Position numbers and translations under genes: made by a program. The notes beneath the pieces were generated by a model that was not told the DNA's origin, ran no database searches, and saw only the letters and a program-made list of their open reading frames with translations. From contig NC_089390.1 in NCBI RefSeq assembly GCF_003171515.1, positions 5,456,001-5,520,000 on the forward strand: DNA of 64,000 nt, read 5' to 3'. Positions 29,201 to 40,000 of the stretch are shown here, one piece after another. The stretch's first letter is position 1; each line of letters starts with the position of its first letter. The stretch comes from Pyrenophora tritici-repentis. Taxonomy: Eukaryota > Ascomycota > Dothideomycetes > Pleosporales > Pleosporaceae.

Positions 29201-31068
29201 GGCATCACCGCAAAAAGTATAACGCCGAGCGGGGTTTTGACCTTCACCTCGCCAAGTGAGAGACACTCTGGGTTATCTCCAAATCGAATTCGGTGGCGAC
29301 CTGCCGTGGACTCATTGATCGTGGCCGATGGCTGGAGGCGTTGCAGTGCCATGACCTGGGTCTTTCCTGCAGTGGAGACTCCGGCCGCGCCGGTGTCGGG
29401 CATGATGCCTTGGAAACAGTGAGCACCATATCGGTGATCGAAGGTGAACATGTGGGGTGCCTCCTTTGCAGTCTCCGACGCGTATGGGTCGATCCCAGTG
29501 ATCGTGTGGGTCGCCGCGGCGTCGTTGAGGTTGATGGTGAGCGCTTGCCCGTCGATGGTTCCGCAAGCAGCGGTGTTGAATTGTTCATGTTGGAAGTACG
29601 CATCGAGGTCATCAACGCGGTTGCCGTCGTCGTCCTCTGCCTCGTCATGAAGCTCGATGCCTTCGAATCCGGCGAGGAACACGTCGTAGTCGTCATCGAG
29701 ATCGTGGTTTTGGACATAAGTCTTGAAGCGTTGGTGCGACTCATTGCGCTCCTCGTGTGAATGTCGCGTTGACCAGCATCCTTGTTTGCCGCACACATAG
29801 CACTTTTTATCGTGCGAGCGGCGGGGAGGGTATCGCGGTCGTGACAGCGTCGGTCCGCGGTTGAAGCGACCGGTGCCATAGCCTCGGGGTCTGTCGCGAG
29901 GTTCGTCGTTTCGGTTGTATCGTCGGTTTGTGTAGAAGATGTCATCGTCTGTCTGTTCATTGTCATAGTTGAACTGCGTTCGAGCATGCGGGTGACAGCG
30001 TTGCCAGTTACCGACGGCGTTGCGGAGCTCTGAAGCGACTGCTTCAAAGGTCGACGCAGGTCGGATCAGGACTGCGCTGCAGGCTTCGACACCCTGGCAT
30101 GCTGACACAAGTTGTCCGGTGAGGCTTGACTCGCTGAGTCCATTCTGCTGAGCCATCGCTTGGTACAGCTTGTGGAGCTTGTCGATGAGCAAGTCAAGGC
30201 ATTGCGCAATTGTCTTGTCAGGATTACTTGCGATGACGTCCTTTAGCATAATGGTGCGCCATTCGTTCAAGAACAACTGGTAGTTCTCGGTAGTGTGGAA
30301 GTAGGCGCCCAGTTTCGCGATGATGTCTTCGTATCCAAGGTCAAGTGGAGCGATAGATTGGTAGTAGTAAGTTGACGCTTTGCCAGTAAGCATAGTAGAG
30401 ATGGCTAGCTTGTAGCGGTCAGTTTGGCCAGGTTGAATGCCGACTTTGGCGCAAAGCTCTCGAAAGATGACCAGTTTGTGACTGAGCACGTCATACTTGT
30501 CACCACTGAACTTATCGTTGTTATTGTACAGCTTCGCGAGGTTTGTGAGTGCTGTCACGTTGAGTTGAGCTGGCGACGGTGAGTACTGTGCTTGTGGGTA
30601 TCCTGTTGGTGGCTGCGGAGGGTTAGGGTAACTGTAGTTGCTGTTTGTGAGCTGTCGACACTTGAAACCGTCGACGAGTCGCATAAGCTCAAGCTCGTCG
30701 TCAGGCCATATCGGGCACGACGAGAGATGGAGGAGGTTGTACAGTTGCGTTATTACTGTGTCACGACTGTTGATCTGGATGTAAATCCCTCGGTGTCGGA
30801 GCAATTCCTTGACTGCTTTCCGGAGCCGCACGTCGACCGCACTTATGATATCTTGAGTCCAATCCTCGAAGGACTTTTGGAACTCCTGGAGGATGAAGAG
30901 GTCGAACTGTCCATCGTCTTCAACTTGGACGACCCAATCGAGGACGACAGTGTTCAGTTTGTCGGTGTTTATGACTGTGTCGGTCGGGTCGAGTTCCGCG
31001 TTGACATACTCACTCTTGTGCATCTCGGAGTACCACGATCGGTACTTGACGCTCTTGTATGGTGCCAT
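26233..31068 (-). CDS. Copia element 2 Gag-Pol polyprotein
   Basis: ATG at 31066-31068, stop at 26233, about 1611 residues; the frame is also open upstream but without a better ATG. Order: Gag, zinc knuckle (CYVCGKQGCWSTRH), acidic linker, protease (MPDTGAAGVS), integrase zinc finger (LHRRFGHP...CHQC) and D,D,E core (DAGKNFAS, EAHNSIGKVERYH), basic linker (PPRKRGRPKGSKNK), reverse transcriptase (SRLVVQGYAD; YGIAEAGAYWW; catalytic GMQTDDTLGL) and RNase H (LVDASFANNKDMSSQMG). Gag and Pol are fused in one frame, so the Gag:Pol ratio must be set by something other than frameshifting. It is clearly related to element 1 but not the same family, because the LTRs differ. Confidence 0.92.
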   Translation of the reverse strand: MAPYKSVKYRSWYSEMHKSEYVNAELDPTDTVINTDKLNTVVLDWVVQVEDDGQFDLFILQEFQKSFEDWTQDIISAVDVRLRKAVKELLRHRGIYIQINSRDTVITQLYNLLHLSSCPIWPDDELELMRLVDGFKCRQLTNSNYSYPNPPQPPTGYPQAQYSPSPAQLNVTALTNLAKLYNNNDKFSGDKYDVLSHKLVIFRELCAKVGIQPGQTDRYKLAISTMLTGKASTYYYQSIAPLDLGYEDIIAKLGAYFHTTENYQLFLNEWRTIMLKDVIASNPDKTIAQCLDLLIDKLHKLYQAMAQQNGLSESSLTGQLVSACQGVEACSAVLIRPASTFEAVASELRNAVGNWQRCHPHARTQFNYDNEQTDDDIFYTNRRYNRNDEPRDRPRGYGTGRFNRGPTLSRPRYPPRRSHDKKCYVCGKQGCWSTRHSHEERNESHQRFKTYVQNHDLDDDYDVFLAGFEGIELHDEAEDDDGNRVDDLDAYFQHEQFNTAACGTIDGQALTINLNDAAATHTITGIDPYASETAKEAPHMFTFDHRYGAHCFQGIMPDTGAAGVSTAGKTQVMALQRLQPSATINESTAGRHRIRFGDNPECLSLGEVKVKTPLGVILFAVMPTNTPFLLCLADMDRHGIYLNNVDNVLVHESREYPIVRKWGHPWLLLDDQETATHYLTEVELAQLHRRFGHPAAGRLYKVLARAGYDEVDAATIEKINKFCHQCQITGKAPGRFRFTLRDDINFNYRLIVDVMYINQRPVLHAIDEATAFQAARFLTDMKASTTWDTLRAMWIDMYVGPPDVIATDAGKNFASEEFVNNAKTMAIEVDEVPVEAHNSIGKVERYHAAIRRAFEVISADIDSDTSSEHLLQMAVKAVNDTAGPDGLVPTLLVFGTYPRLSKTSPPSPSISARAKAIKNAMAEVRKIKAKRQVNDALATRNGPNVIETLQLPIQSSVKVWRENRGWTGPHTLIAMNDDLTAAIVDVDGRQATFRVTSVQPYHRNNSTVIPRDDDDNDNCGDADDDEFIPETEVPPPRKRGRPKGSKNKPKPAPIETNDVNLTQREEDDLVLSKKLRATGKITTLGEPFELSTKAEIDALITRGVFRFEEYDPQRHGGIRVFKSRIVNEVKGKTTTKPYEKSRLVVQGYADDGKRIVLTQSPTIQRASQRIIIALAPSLLQMGMTLWLRDITQAYTQADDHLQRTIIADLPTQLRDAYPKGTIMVVVKPLYGIAEAGAYWWSTYFKHHTTTLGMETSTYDPCLLITKPTALGFGIVGMQTDDTLGLSDDVFANKESKELRFSAKEKQFLTTNNPIDFNGCVVSLTTDGVITLRQKKQGEKLEIATDKKTYIQQRARGAYIATICQPEASFDLAAAAQASEPTKEEISKLNKRIEWQKKNLCHGLTYVPLDIRNLKLFTLVDASFANNKDMSSQMGFVIVLGNEVTSSDTNFGIRGNIVHWSSVKCKRITRSVLASEIYAMAHGVDIAVAIGGTIDMVMERLNLPKVPIVVCTDSRSLYDCLVKLGTTKEKRLMIDIMAMREAYERSELMDIRWIDGRDNPADSMTKAGCNAAIENLINSNELNLRVQGWVNRDRNTKPTTESTELSNLEGTK

Positions 31069-31345
31069 GGTGCTGAAGTCAGTCGATTGTTTGCTGTTAG
31101 TTGCAGGCGTTGTCAGTTGTTTTTGTGCGTGGTTGACGCAGATCTTTTCGTTCAAGATCTCCTTCAGGACTGTCGGCGAAAGCGCTACCTTGATAGGTAG
31201 TCTCTGCGGGCGGTGCTGTACTTCGCACTCCTTGCTACTGTGAGGTAGGAGGAGTCGCTTCTTGGCCAAGACTACACAGCAAAAGAGCTGATGGGTCTCC
31301 TTGTCAGATATCTAGCCGATCTGTGGTGTAGCAACCACTGATCAG

Positions 31346-31551
31346 TGTTGATACGGCTAAGGTATCGGAATCACCTTCGTTGCAACGAGTTGAAATGATT
31401 GTGATTGTTCTTGTTGTTCTATGGAGGTGGAGGGAGGTCGGCAGTAAGGCAGCAGCTAGAGCTCGGACCACACGGCTTAGTCAGCCGTGTAATCCAAGCT
31501 CGTGCATGCAGCAACCAGCTGCCTTATCTACCGCAGGTTCGATTCCCAACA
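31346..31551 (-). repeat. 5' LTR of copia element 2
   Basis: 206 bp, apparently identical to 25846-26051; followed on the plus strand by target copy ATGGG (31552-31556). Confidence 0.93.
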
Positions 31552-31556
31552 ATGGG

Positions 31557-31852
31557 ATTATCTTTTCTACGCTATTGTTGTCTCTCTCTGGGATTGACTT
31601 AACAATAGTGTATAGTTGTCTATGCTGGTTTGGCTTTTTGTAGCTAGCTTTGTCTGTATTTGTGATCCTTGTAATTGCTTTCTGGATTGGGTGGTTGCTG
31701 GATAGCTGGTGTGCTCTAGACGCATACTTTCGGTTGTTGGTGTTGAGTCTAATTGCAGGTGACGTAAGTCCGGATTCAATGCTTGTTGGTAGGGATGGTG
31801 ACGTTCTAAACACTCCAATTATCTTTCTACACGCCAGGTTGTGCAGTGATTG
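31557..31852 (-). pseudogene. LINE ORF2, segment between RT and RNase H
   Basis: About 100 open codons between the hAT and copia insertions, beginning SLHNLACRKIIGVFRTSP. This is the conserved region after the RT thumb in I/Tad LINEs. One 8-bp hAT target copy (31845-31852) borders it on the right and one 5-bp copia copy on the left. Confidence 0.8.
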
Positions 31853-34800
31853 CATACTTGTCAACGAGCGAGCCGGCTCGCTCAGCTCGCTCGGCTTGGA
31901 CGTTTTGACCAAGCCGAATGAGCTGAGCGCGCAGTGCGCGCTTGCAAGCCGAGCGAGCTTAGGGATAGGCGCTCGCTCAGTCAGCTTGCTTAGCTTGGTT
32001 GGATGGAGCGGTTGGAAACTTGGGGCTGAAGGACTTGGTGGAGGGGCAATCTCACGATGATTTTTAGGTGTAGTGCGTAAGTTCGAAACCTAGTTATAAC
32101 CTAAAATACACTCTTTTTTGCTATATTTCTAGCAAATAAGCTACTAAATTTCCGGCTAACGGCCTGGCAACAATATTCTCCTTCTGCGACACTTCACTTA
32201 CTACTTATCACCCACCACACTCACCTATACTCCACCAACGCGTCTCTATTTGCAGCTATTATCTACCTCGCCGTTGCTATAATGCCAGCAAAAAGAACAT
32301 GCGTTAATGCTCTAGAAATCGCGACAACTTCGAAGCGCCCTAGAGTCGCAGCGCGTCATCGCGGGACTGCCAGCCAACCTGTGCTAGTCGATACTCAGCC
32401 ATTCTCACCATCTCCACCTCCTCCACCGCTGTCGCCGCGTCAAGCTCTCGTTGCCGCGCCACAAGCACCAAATTTTGAAGCGACCCTCCGAGAGTCGCGC
32501 GCCGAAGAGACGATCATCCCACCACCTAAGGGCAGCGAGCATGCCACTGTTGCAGCTTCAGGAGCAGCTAGCGAGGCTGTCGACAAGGGTTTCGTATAGG
32601 TAGAGGACAAATACGACGGCTTTAATTAGAGTCGCTACCCAAAGCACTGCAAGCCGCCCACATCACTTTCGAACCGAGCAAGCTGGGTATACAGCCATGG
32701 CTATCGCATCGCCTTGCGCAGCAACGTCGCAAAAGTTACGTGGATCTGCCACTATTGCTATAAGCACAAGTTCACTACTGTTGGCCGTGGCATACATAAC
32801 GTCTCGCAGTCTCCATCAGCGCCAGCACGTCATCTCGGAGAAGACAAGAAAGTTCATGGCTTGAAGCCTCCAAGTAAGCGCACTACCGTCGCTCCTCGGA
32901 AAGAAACTCTCCTCGAACGCGCCCTTCAGAAGGGCTGCTCTTAGGCTGTTGCCAACGAGCTTACCAACTTCAATATACAAGAGTTTAGGCTTGCGGCCGT
33001 TACCTAGCTCGTCGAAAACAACCTCCCACTCTCACAATTCGAATCATCGTCTTTTCGCAATATGATATAATTAGCTAGCGTAGAGGCAGAACGAGCCTTG
33101 TGGGCATCTTATAACAGCGTCTCACGATACGTTATACGCCTGTACAACTACCTGTTACTAAAGGTTATCGCAAGCCTTTCAGAATCAATGAGCAAAGTCT
33201 ATGTAAGCTTTGACGGATGGACGACAAAAGGTGGCAAGCGCGGTTACTTAGGTATCGTCGCCCACTACGTTGATAGCTCTGGCGAGCTCAGGGACTTGCC
33301 TATTGCGCTCCCACAACTGACAGGTGCCTACACCGGCGAGGCTATGGCTGAGGTCGTGATGGCAATATTCAAGCAGTTCGAAATCACTGTGGGCAAGCTC
33401 GGTTACTTCGTCCTCGACAACGCACATAACAACAACACCACGATTAACACTCTCGCCTTGCAGATAGGCTTTAGCGCTACTGAGCGTCGCCTTCGCTGCG
33501 GTCCTTATACGCTTAATCTCATTGGCCAGATGCTACTCTGGGTGAGGAGAAAGAGTCCTACGACAACGAGGAGACTGAGCGCGTGAACGAAGCTGAGAAT
33601 ATGGCTACTTGGCGAGGCGATGGACCATTAGGAGTGCTTGTCGCGGTTATTAACTACATCAAAACACCACAACAGTACGCTCTTTTTGAGAAGTATCAGA
33701 AGCTCGCTATTAGGGACCAGCCTGTCAACGCGCCAACAGAACAGCACAAAATCAAGGAGCCCGTTAAGTTAGTTGTTACTCGCTATAACTCTTACGTTTC
33801 GTGTTTTAAGCGCGCTGTTGAGTTGTAATTAGCGGTTAATAGGTACGCCAACTACCATATTTAGAAGATTGAAACTGAAGACGCGTACGCCCGAAGTCGT
33901 AACAACAAGCTGCCTGCAGCGCCGGATTGGATGAGTTCTGATGGGATCAATGCCCATGACTGGCAGGTGATTGCTGAGTATATTGATGTGCTTAGGCCAC
34001 TAAAACAAGCTACAAAACGGCTTGAAGGCCGCGGCAAAAGCGGTGCTTTTGGAGCAATCGCTGAGGTTATTCTAGTATTTGAATACTTACTTGGAGTCTA
34101 TGAGGACCGCTTGCAAAGCTATGAAGACGTCATTTATGATGAGCATACAGAGTCACCCGAAGACCACCTTGCTATCAACCTCCGCGCTGCCCTAGTTAAA
34201 GCCCGCGAGTACTACAACAAGCTCGACCTCTCGCCAGCTTACTATGCTGCTATAATCCTTCATCCTCGCTACAAAAGCTACCTTGACGCAGCGTGGGCGG
34301 ATAAGCCTGATTGGCTAGAGAGCAGCAACCGCAAGTTTCAACATTTGTGGGCGGAGTACAAAAGCTTACCGAAGCCGCGCTTACGCTCTAAAGTTAGGCA
34401 CAATGATATAGAAGACGCTATTAACAGCTTTATTAAGCCGGCAGGGCTTACGGAGAACGAGGAGGATGAATATGAGGCTTAGAAACGCAGCGAACCGATC
34501 GCTAGCGAGGGCGTCGACCCTATAAAATACTGGGTAGGACTCCGCGATCGCTACCCCAGCCTTAGCAAATTTGCTATCGACATGCTATCAATCCCAGGCT
34601 CAAGCTGTGAGTGTGAGCGCTTATTCAGCGAGCTGGGTGACCTCCTCGAGCCCCGTCGGCGCAGCATTTCTCCGCAACTTCTAGCAGCAATACAGTGCGA
34701 TCGACGATGGATAAGAGCTAGATTTGGCAGTGGTGAGGTGCCTGTAAAGGAGGCTATCAGCGATGAGGAGATGGACGCGAAATACGGTGTACATAAGTGG

Positions 34801-34992
34801 GATATTAGCTGAGAAACTCAACACCAAGGTTTCTATATAACTTTCCTAATCGGGACTGAGCCCATCAAGCCGAGCGAGCTGACAGCCCTGTTTCAGCCAA
34901 TCCGAGCGAGCCGAGCGAGCTGCTGGCCTCCGCTCAATTGGCTGAGCAAGCCAATTGGCTGAGCTCGCTCAGCTTGCTCATTGACATCTGTG
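31853..34992 (+). mobile_element. hAT DNA transposon 1, point-mutated
   Basis: 3140 bp flanked by the 8-bp direct repeat AGTGATTG (31845-31852 and 34993-35000). The ends form a 21-bp imperfect terminal inverted repeat sharing TGTCAAYGAGCRAGC. Both ends hold clusters of short GC-rich repeats (GAGCGAGC and its complement). The transposase frame is destroyed by eight stops and one frameshift. It is inserted in the LINE, whose flanking frame is clean. Confidence 0.92.
32282..34812 (+). pseudogene. hAT transposase, inactivated by transition-type stops
   Basis: Same protein plan as the intact copy at 37392-39956: basic N terminus from ATG 32282, BED-like zinc finger (WICHYCYKHK), DDE region (VSFDGWTTKGGKRGYLG and YFVLDNAHNNN) and C-terminal dimerisation domain (CECERLFSELGDLLEPRRR). 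Stops near 32600, 32626, 32942, 33004, 33067, 33826, 33862 and 34480 are all TAG or TAA. Compared with the intact copy, several replace Trp (TGG to TAG) or Gln (CAG or CAA to TAG or TAA), the pattern of RIP. A one-base deletion near 33540 shifts the frame. Confidence 0.88.
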
Positions 34993-37000
34993 AGTGATTG
35001 TAGGAGGCTAGTGGCGTAGCTTTGGTTCTTCCAGTATATTTGTGATCCGTAGTCTGCAACGCTTGTGACGCATGCTAGGTATAGTTGTCGTACTGCTTTT
35101 GGGGAGAGTCCTCTTTCGATGTTGGCTAGTCTCCCTAGTCTATAGAATGCTTTCCTTGCTTGGCTTACGCGTGTAGCAATATGTTCCTTGAAGGACAGTC
35201 TATTGTCTATGTGGATACCTAGCCATTTGATTGTGTCTTTCGGTTCTACAATGGTGTTGTCTGGAAGCTGTAGGCTTCTCTCTTTTCTCTCTTTCTTGGC
35301 GGTAAAGTGGATGAGCTCTGTCTTAGCTATATCGAACATAATCGCTAAGTTTTTCCCTCGGTGAGATAGTAGGCGGACTTGCTGTTCTAGTATTTTGACA
35401 TTTTTCTTTAGCGATGTTGAGGATGTCGATAGAGATAGGTCGTCAATATAGGATAGGTTGAAGCTTTGTAGTCCTGGGAAGAGGTCTCTGGTGTAGATAA
35501 GAAAGAAGATTGGAGACACTGGGCTGCCTTGAGGTATCCCAGCTATTATCTCGGAGAATTCTTGTGTCTTATTGTCGAAGGAGAGTCTTAGCGATCTGTT
35601 TGAGAAGAAGGATTTTGTCCAAGCGATAAGACTAATTGGAAGGCCTAGCTTCTTAAGCGTTCGCAGGAATTGATTGTGTGAGACGTGGTCAAATGCTCCC
35701 TTTACGTCTAGGAAGATAGTTGATGTTATTTGGCCTTTCTGTTTCTGGTGCTGAATTTGGTCGATGAGTAGCATAGCTGCATCTATTGCAGATTTCTTGA
35801 GTCTACCCCCAATTTGGGTTGGGTGTAGTAGCTCTGTGATTTCTGCTAGATTGCTCAGCCTACTTGCGGTGATCCTCTCGTTAATCTTTCCTAAACAGCT
35901 TAATAGAGTGATAACTCTGTAGGCTTTTGGGATTGAATAGTCTGGTTTTGATGCCTTTTTAAGAACAGCTCCTGTAGCTTGTTTCCAGCATTTTGGGTGG
36001 TATCCATAGTTGAATAGGAGTGAGAAAGCTCTAAACATTGTTTGCGGTTGAGCTTTGTACGCGGCTGTGATTATGTCTTGTGTTATTGCATCTGGTCCTG
36101 GGGTGCTACTTTTGACTTGACTTGAGCATGCTCGTTCTAGTTCAGTCGTGGATAGTGCTGGCCAATCCCATCTCTTTTCCTGGTAGTTGGTGAATGTGGG
36201 CGCTTCGGTTATGGGCGGTGGTGGGAATAGCGTGTTGCGGAACGCTTGGCATTTCTTGTCGAATGATGTTTCTCCTTGTATAGGTGGAATTCTTTCGACT
36301 TTGTTATCCTTTGTATATGCCATGGCTTTGTAGATTGACTGCGGGTCTTCCTTCTCTAGGAATTCATTCCAGTGTTTCCTTTTAGCGTCTTTGATTGCCT
36401 TGTTGTAGGTGTTTCGTGCACGTAGGAAGTCTCTTTTCTCTAGGTAGGCGTCGTGTATCGCAGTAGTTTCGAGCTTTTCTTTAAAAATCCTTCTATAGTG
36501 GGAAGTGTCTTGTCGTAGCTTTGTCAGCTCTTTGTTCCACCAAGCTTTTGGTTTTGGACCAAGTCTAGTGATAGGGATAGCTTTGTTTGCTGCAGTTTGG
36601 ATTGCTTGAGTTATTGCTTTACCAATCTCTTCTAGCTGTTGCTCTAGCTCTGTATTGTTGCCGAGGAGGAGGTCCATTAAGTCTGCCTTTCTTGGATCAC
36701 TGATCTGGTCCATATCTTGCAAGGTTTGACTGTTTTGGATTGCCGTTTCTAGTTCTTTGTTGAAGGTGTCCCAGTTAGCCTTTGCAGTATTAAATCTGGG
36801 TTGGTTTGTCGGGTTTTCTACAAGGTCTGCGTTTGTTTGGATGGAGAATAGGAGGCCGTAGTGATCTGATCCAGTTTCAGGTATAGTCTGCCAGTCCGTA
36901 GCTTTGCTAGCCAAGTCTGGAGTGACAAGTGAGAGGTCTAGGACTGTTTCTCTAGATAGGTGTGGTCTGAAGAATGTGCCTACTCCTGGTGTGTTTAGGA
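34993..37000 (-). pseudogene. LINE ORF2, endonuclease end and reverse transcriptase
   Basis: About 670 open codons. The start completes the endonuclease (PGVGTFFRPHLSRETVLDL, then ETGSDHYGLLF with the conserved SDH). RT follows with the fingers/palm motifs (TIFLDVKGAFDHVSHNQF; AGIPQGSPVSPIFFLIY; catalytic YIDDLSL near 35441) and thumb (IKWLGIHIDNRLSFKEHI). No stops, so this LINE copy was intact in this part when it inserted. Both ends are interrupted by hAT elements. Confidence 0.92.
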
Positions 37001-40000
37001 CAGACTTTCCAAAAAGCAAGTTGACTTGGATTACTTGCTTGACTTGCTTGGTTTAAACCAAGCAAGCAAGTCAAGTAAGAGCTGGGCAGCTAAGCAAGCA
37101 AGTCAAGTCAAGATACTTTGCTTGCTTGGCTTACTTGGTTTACTTGGTTGTTTTAGCGTTACTGTGATGAGGGTGCTAAAACTGCTGTACGGTAGATGTC
37201 GCGATGGTTTTGAAGTGTTGCAGTTGCCTCGGTTGAGTCCCAAACAGGCTAAGCGGCTATCAAATAACGTTAGCCTTAGTCTAGCGCATTGCTCCAATCT
37301 CGACGTACGCCTGTCTAGAAGCCTATCGCAATGCAGTATCCCCTATAGCAACGCGTTTTCCAGTGATTTATACTGCCCTGATACCCCCAATATGGCCAAA
37401 CGTCGCCTACCACAAACTTCTGCTCGGAGCAAACGTACGAAAGTAGCCGCTGCCACCAACAACGTCGCCTCAACTCCTGAGGCTTCACCTGAGCCTGCAT
37501 CTAAGCCTGCATCTAAGCCTAGACCTCAGCGTCGATCACCTCGCAAAACCCTAGCTGCCGCAAGCCAGGCTAACGCCTCGCCGCCAATACCTACCTTCGA
37601 GTTGCAGTTCTTAGAGTCGCAGGCGGAGGCTGAGATTGTCGCGCCCACCGAGGGCAGCCGAGCTGGCACGGTGGCTACAACTGAGGCTGGAGAGGGTGGT
37701 CAGGATGAGACAAACAGCGCACTAGTTGAGAACTTTGACGGCATTGACTGGGCACGTTTACCTGATTTTATCAAGCCATTGGCGCGTTCTAAGCGCCCAA
37801 AAAGTTGGATCTTTCAGTATGGCTACCGCGTTGTTGAGCGCCATGCTACATCTCGAATCTGGTTTGTGTGCAAGTACTGCCATGTACACAAAACTATCGA
37901 CGCTGGCCGTGGTGGTTTGTTTAACATTACTCAGGCTACAACCTCAGCAGCCACCCATCTCAGCCAACCAAAGCCTGGCCACAACCTTACGAAAGATGGC
38001 CCAAAGTTAGCGCAGAGAGCTCGAGGCCAGCTGTCGTTGCGGCAAGCTTTTGACGCTGGTTTAGACGTACAACAAAACACTGCTAACGCGTTTGGAAACT
38101 TCGACGTAGAGGGCTTTCGAACAGCCACTGTCATGTGGCTTGTTAACCGAAACCACCCGCTCAGCGAACTTACGACGCCTGATTTTAGAGAGATGATGAG
38201 ATTTGCCAACCCAGAGGCAGAGGCAGCGTTGTGGGTAAGTAATACCAGCGTTTCTACCTTTGTGATGAGGTTGTTCCGGTCTATACGACCGCAAGTTATC
38301 GACACCCTGTCAGGCTCAGTAAGCAAAATACACGTAAGCTTTGATGGCTGGACAACAAAGGGTGGTAAACGTGGCTTCTTTGGAGTAGTCGCTCACTTTG
38401 CCGACGCAGCTGGAATAATACGAGACTTACCAATCGATCTGCCTGAGCTCGCTGGCGCCCACACCGGTGAGGCTATTGCCAAAGCTATCTCGACGACGCT
38501 CTCAGCATACGGAATAACAAGCGACCGATTAGGCTATTTTGTACTCGACAACGCTACCAACAACGACACTGCGATCGCCGCGCTCGCGCGCGAGTACGAA
38601 TTTGAGTCCGCTCACCGGCGCCTCCGCTGCAGTTGTCACACGCTTAACCTCATCGGCCAGGCTATTATATTTGGCACCAACAAAGACGCCTACGGCAACA
38701 CTCAAGAGCAGTACAATACCGAGGAGCAGTATATGCGAGAGTGGCGGAAAGATGGCCCTATTGGAGTGCTAGTTGACGTCATCAACTATATCAAAACGCC
38801 GCAACAGTACGAGCTTTTTCGTGGCTACCAGCGCCTTGCCAACAACAACCTGCCTGCTGAAGGGCGTCTCAAAGTACTCGAGCCAGTCAAGCCTGTCGTC
38901 ACTCGCTGGAACTCATACTATGCTGCTTTTGAGCGCGCTACCAAGCTTCAAGCCGCGTATAACTTGTACGCTGAGCATCATATCAATAGGGTTATCCTTG
39001 AAGATGCGCACGCTGCGCAGCGGAATAATAAGCGGCCCGACGCCCCAAACTGGATGAGATCAACTGGGCTCCGAGCTGCTGACTGGGCGGTGATTGCAGA
39101 GTACCAGGACTGCTTAGAGCCGCTCAAGTACGCCACAAAACGCCTCGAGGGACGCTCTAAGGATGGCAAATACGGCGCAATCTATGAGGTTATACCCGTT
39201 TTTGAGTACGTACTCAGCAAGCTTGAGGCCCGGGCGCGCCCGTTCGAGCACGTCGACTTCAACGCTCATGCCGAGGCTCCAGAGGATCACCTCAACGTCA
39301 ACCTCCGCGCCGCGTGGAGCAAAGCCAACGACTACTACAACAAGCTCGACGACTCGCCCGCTTACTACGCCGCTGTTTGCCTACACCCGTACTACAAGAA
39401 CTACTGCGATGTGGCGTGGGCAGACAAAGCTGATTGGCTTACTAGTGCCAACGCGTCGTTCCAACAGCTTTGGGCGGCATACAAACCTCAACGAGCACGC
39501 CAGCGGTATACAACTGCGCCGAGTAGCAACAACATAGACGAGGCAATTATTGCTATACTTAGCCGCAACAATGACCGAGAGGCTCCACTTGACGAGTTTG
39601 AGCGCTGGAAAACACAAGAGCCGCAGTGGACGCAGGAGCAGTACAACGCAGATGGAAATCCTGTCCAATACTGGATACAACTACTGCCGAAATACCCGCA
39701 TTTAGCGCAGTTTGCAATCGATATCATGACTATCCCAGCATCAAGCAGCGACTGTGAGCGCCTCTTCAGTGAGCTTGGCGACCTTCTTGAACCTAAACGA
39801 CGTGCTCTGGGCAGTGAGCTACTCGCAGCTCTTCAATTAGTAAGGTCATGGGTGCGAGCTGGTTATAAACCGTACAACTGTAGCGAGGCTAAGCTTTCAG
39901 ATGAGCAGCTTGTAGGAGATTACAACATACTAGAGTGGAACACTGAGTTTTGGTAATTTGTATGTAGCTTAATCTCTTTGTAGTAGTCAAGTAATCCAAG

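Larger units (their letters stand above)
25846..31551 (-). mobile_element. Ty1/copia LTR retrotransposon (element 2), full length, single open frame
   Basis: 5706 bp with two 206-bp LTRs (25846-26051 and 31346-31551) that look identical, and a 5-bp target duplication ATGGG (25841-25845 and 31552-31556). Minus-strand orientation. It carries a primer-site-like CTGATCAGTGGTTGC next to the 5' LTR (31331-31345) and a purine tract (about 26058-26072) next to the 3' LTR. The internal region is a single gag-pol frame. With identical LTRs and no stops it is a good candidate for a recently active, autonomous copy. It sits inside the LINE, between codons of the RT-RNase H connection. Confidence 0.94.

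Noticed and set aside
37026..37391. Extended N terminus of the hAT 2 transposase
   Set aside because: The frame is open but has no ATG at its beginning and consists of subterminal repeat sequence; the ATG at 37392 matches the start of the paralogue at 32282.
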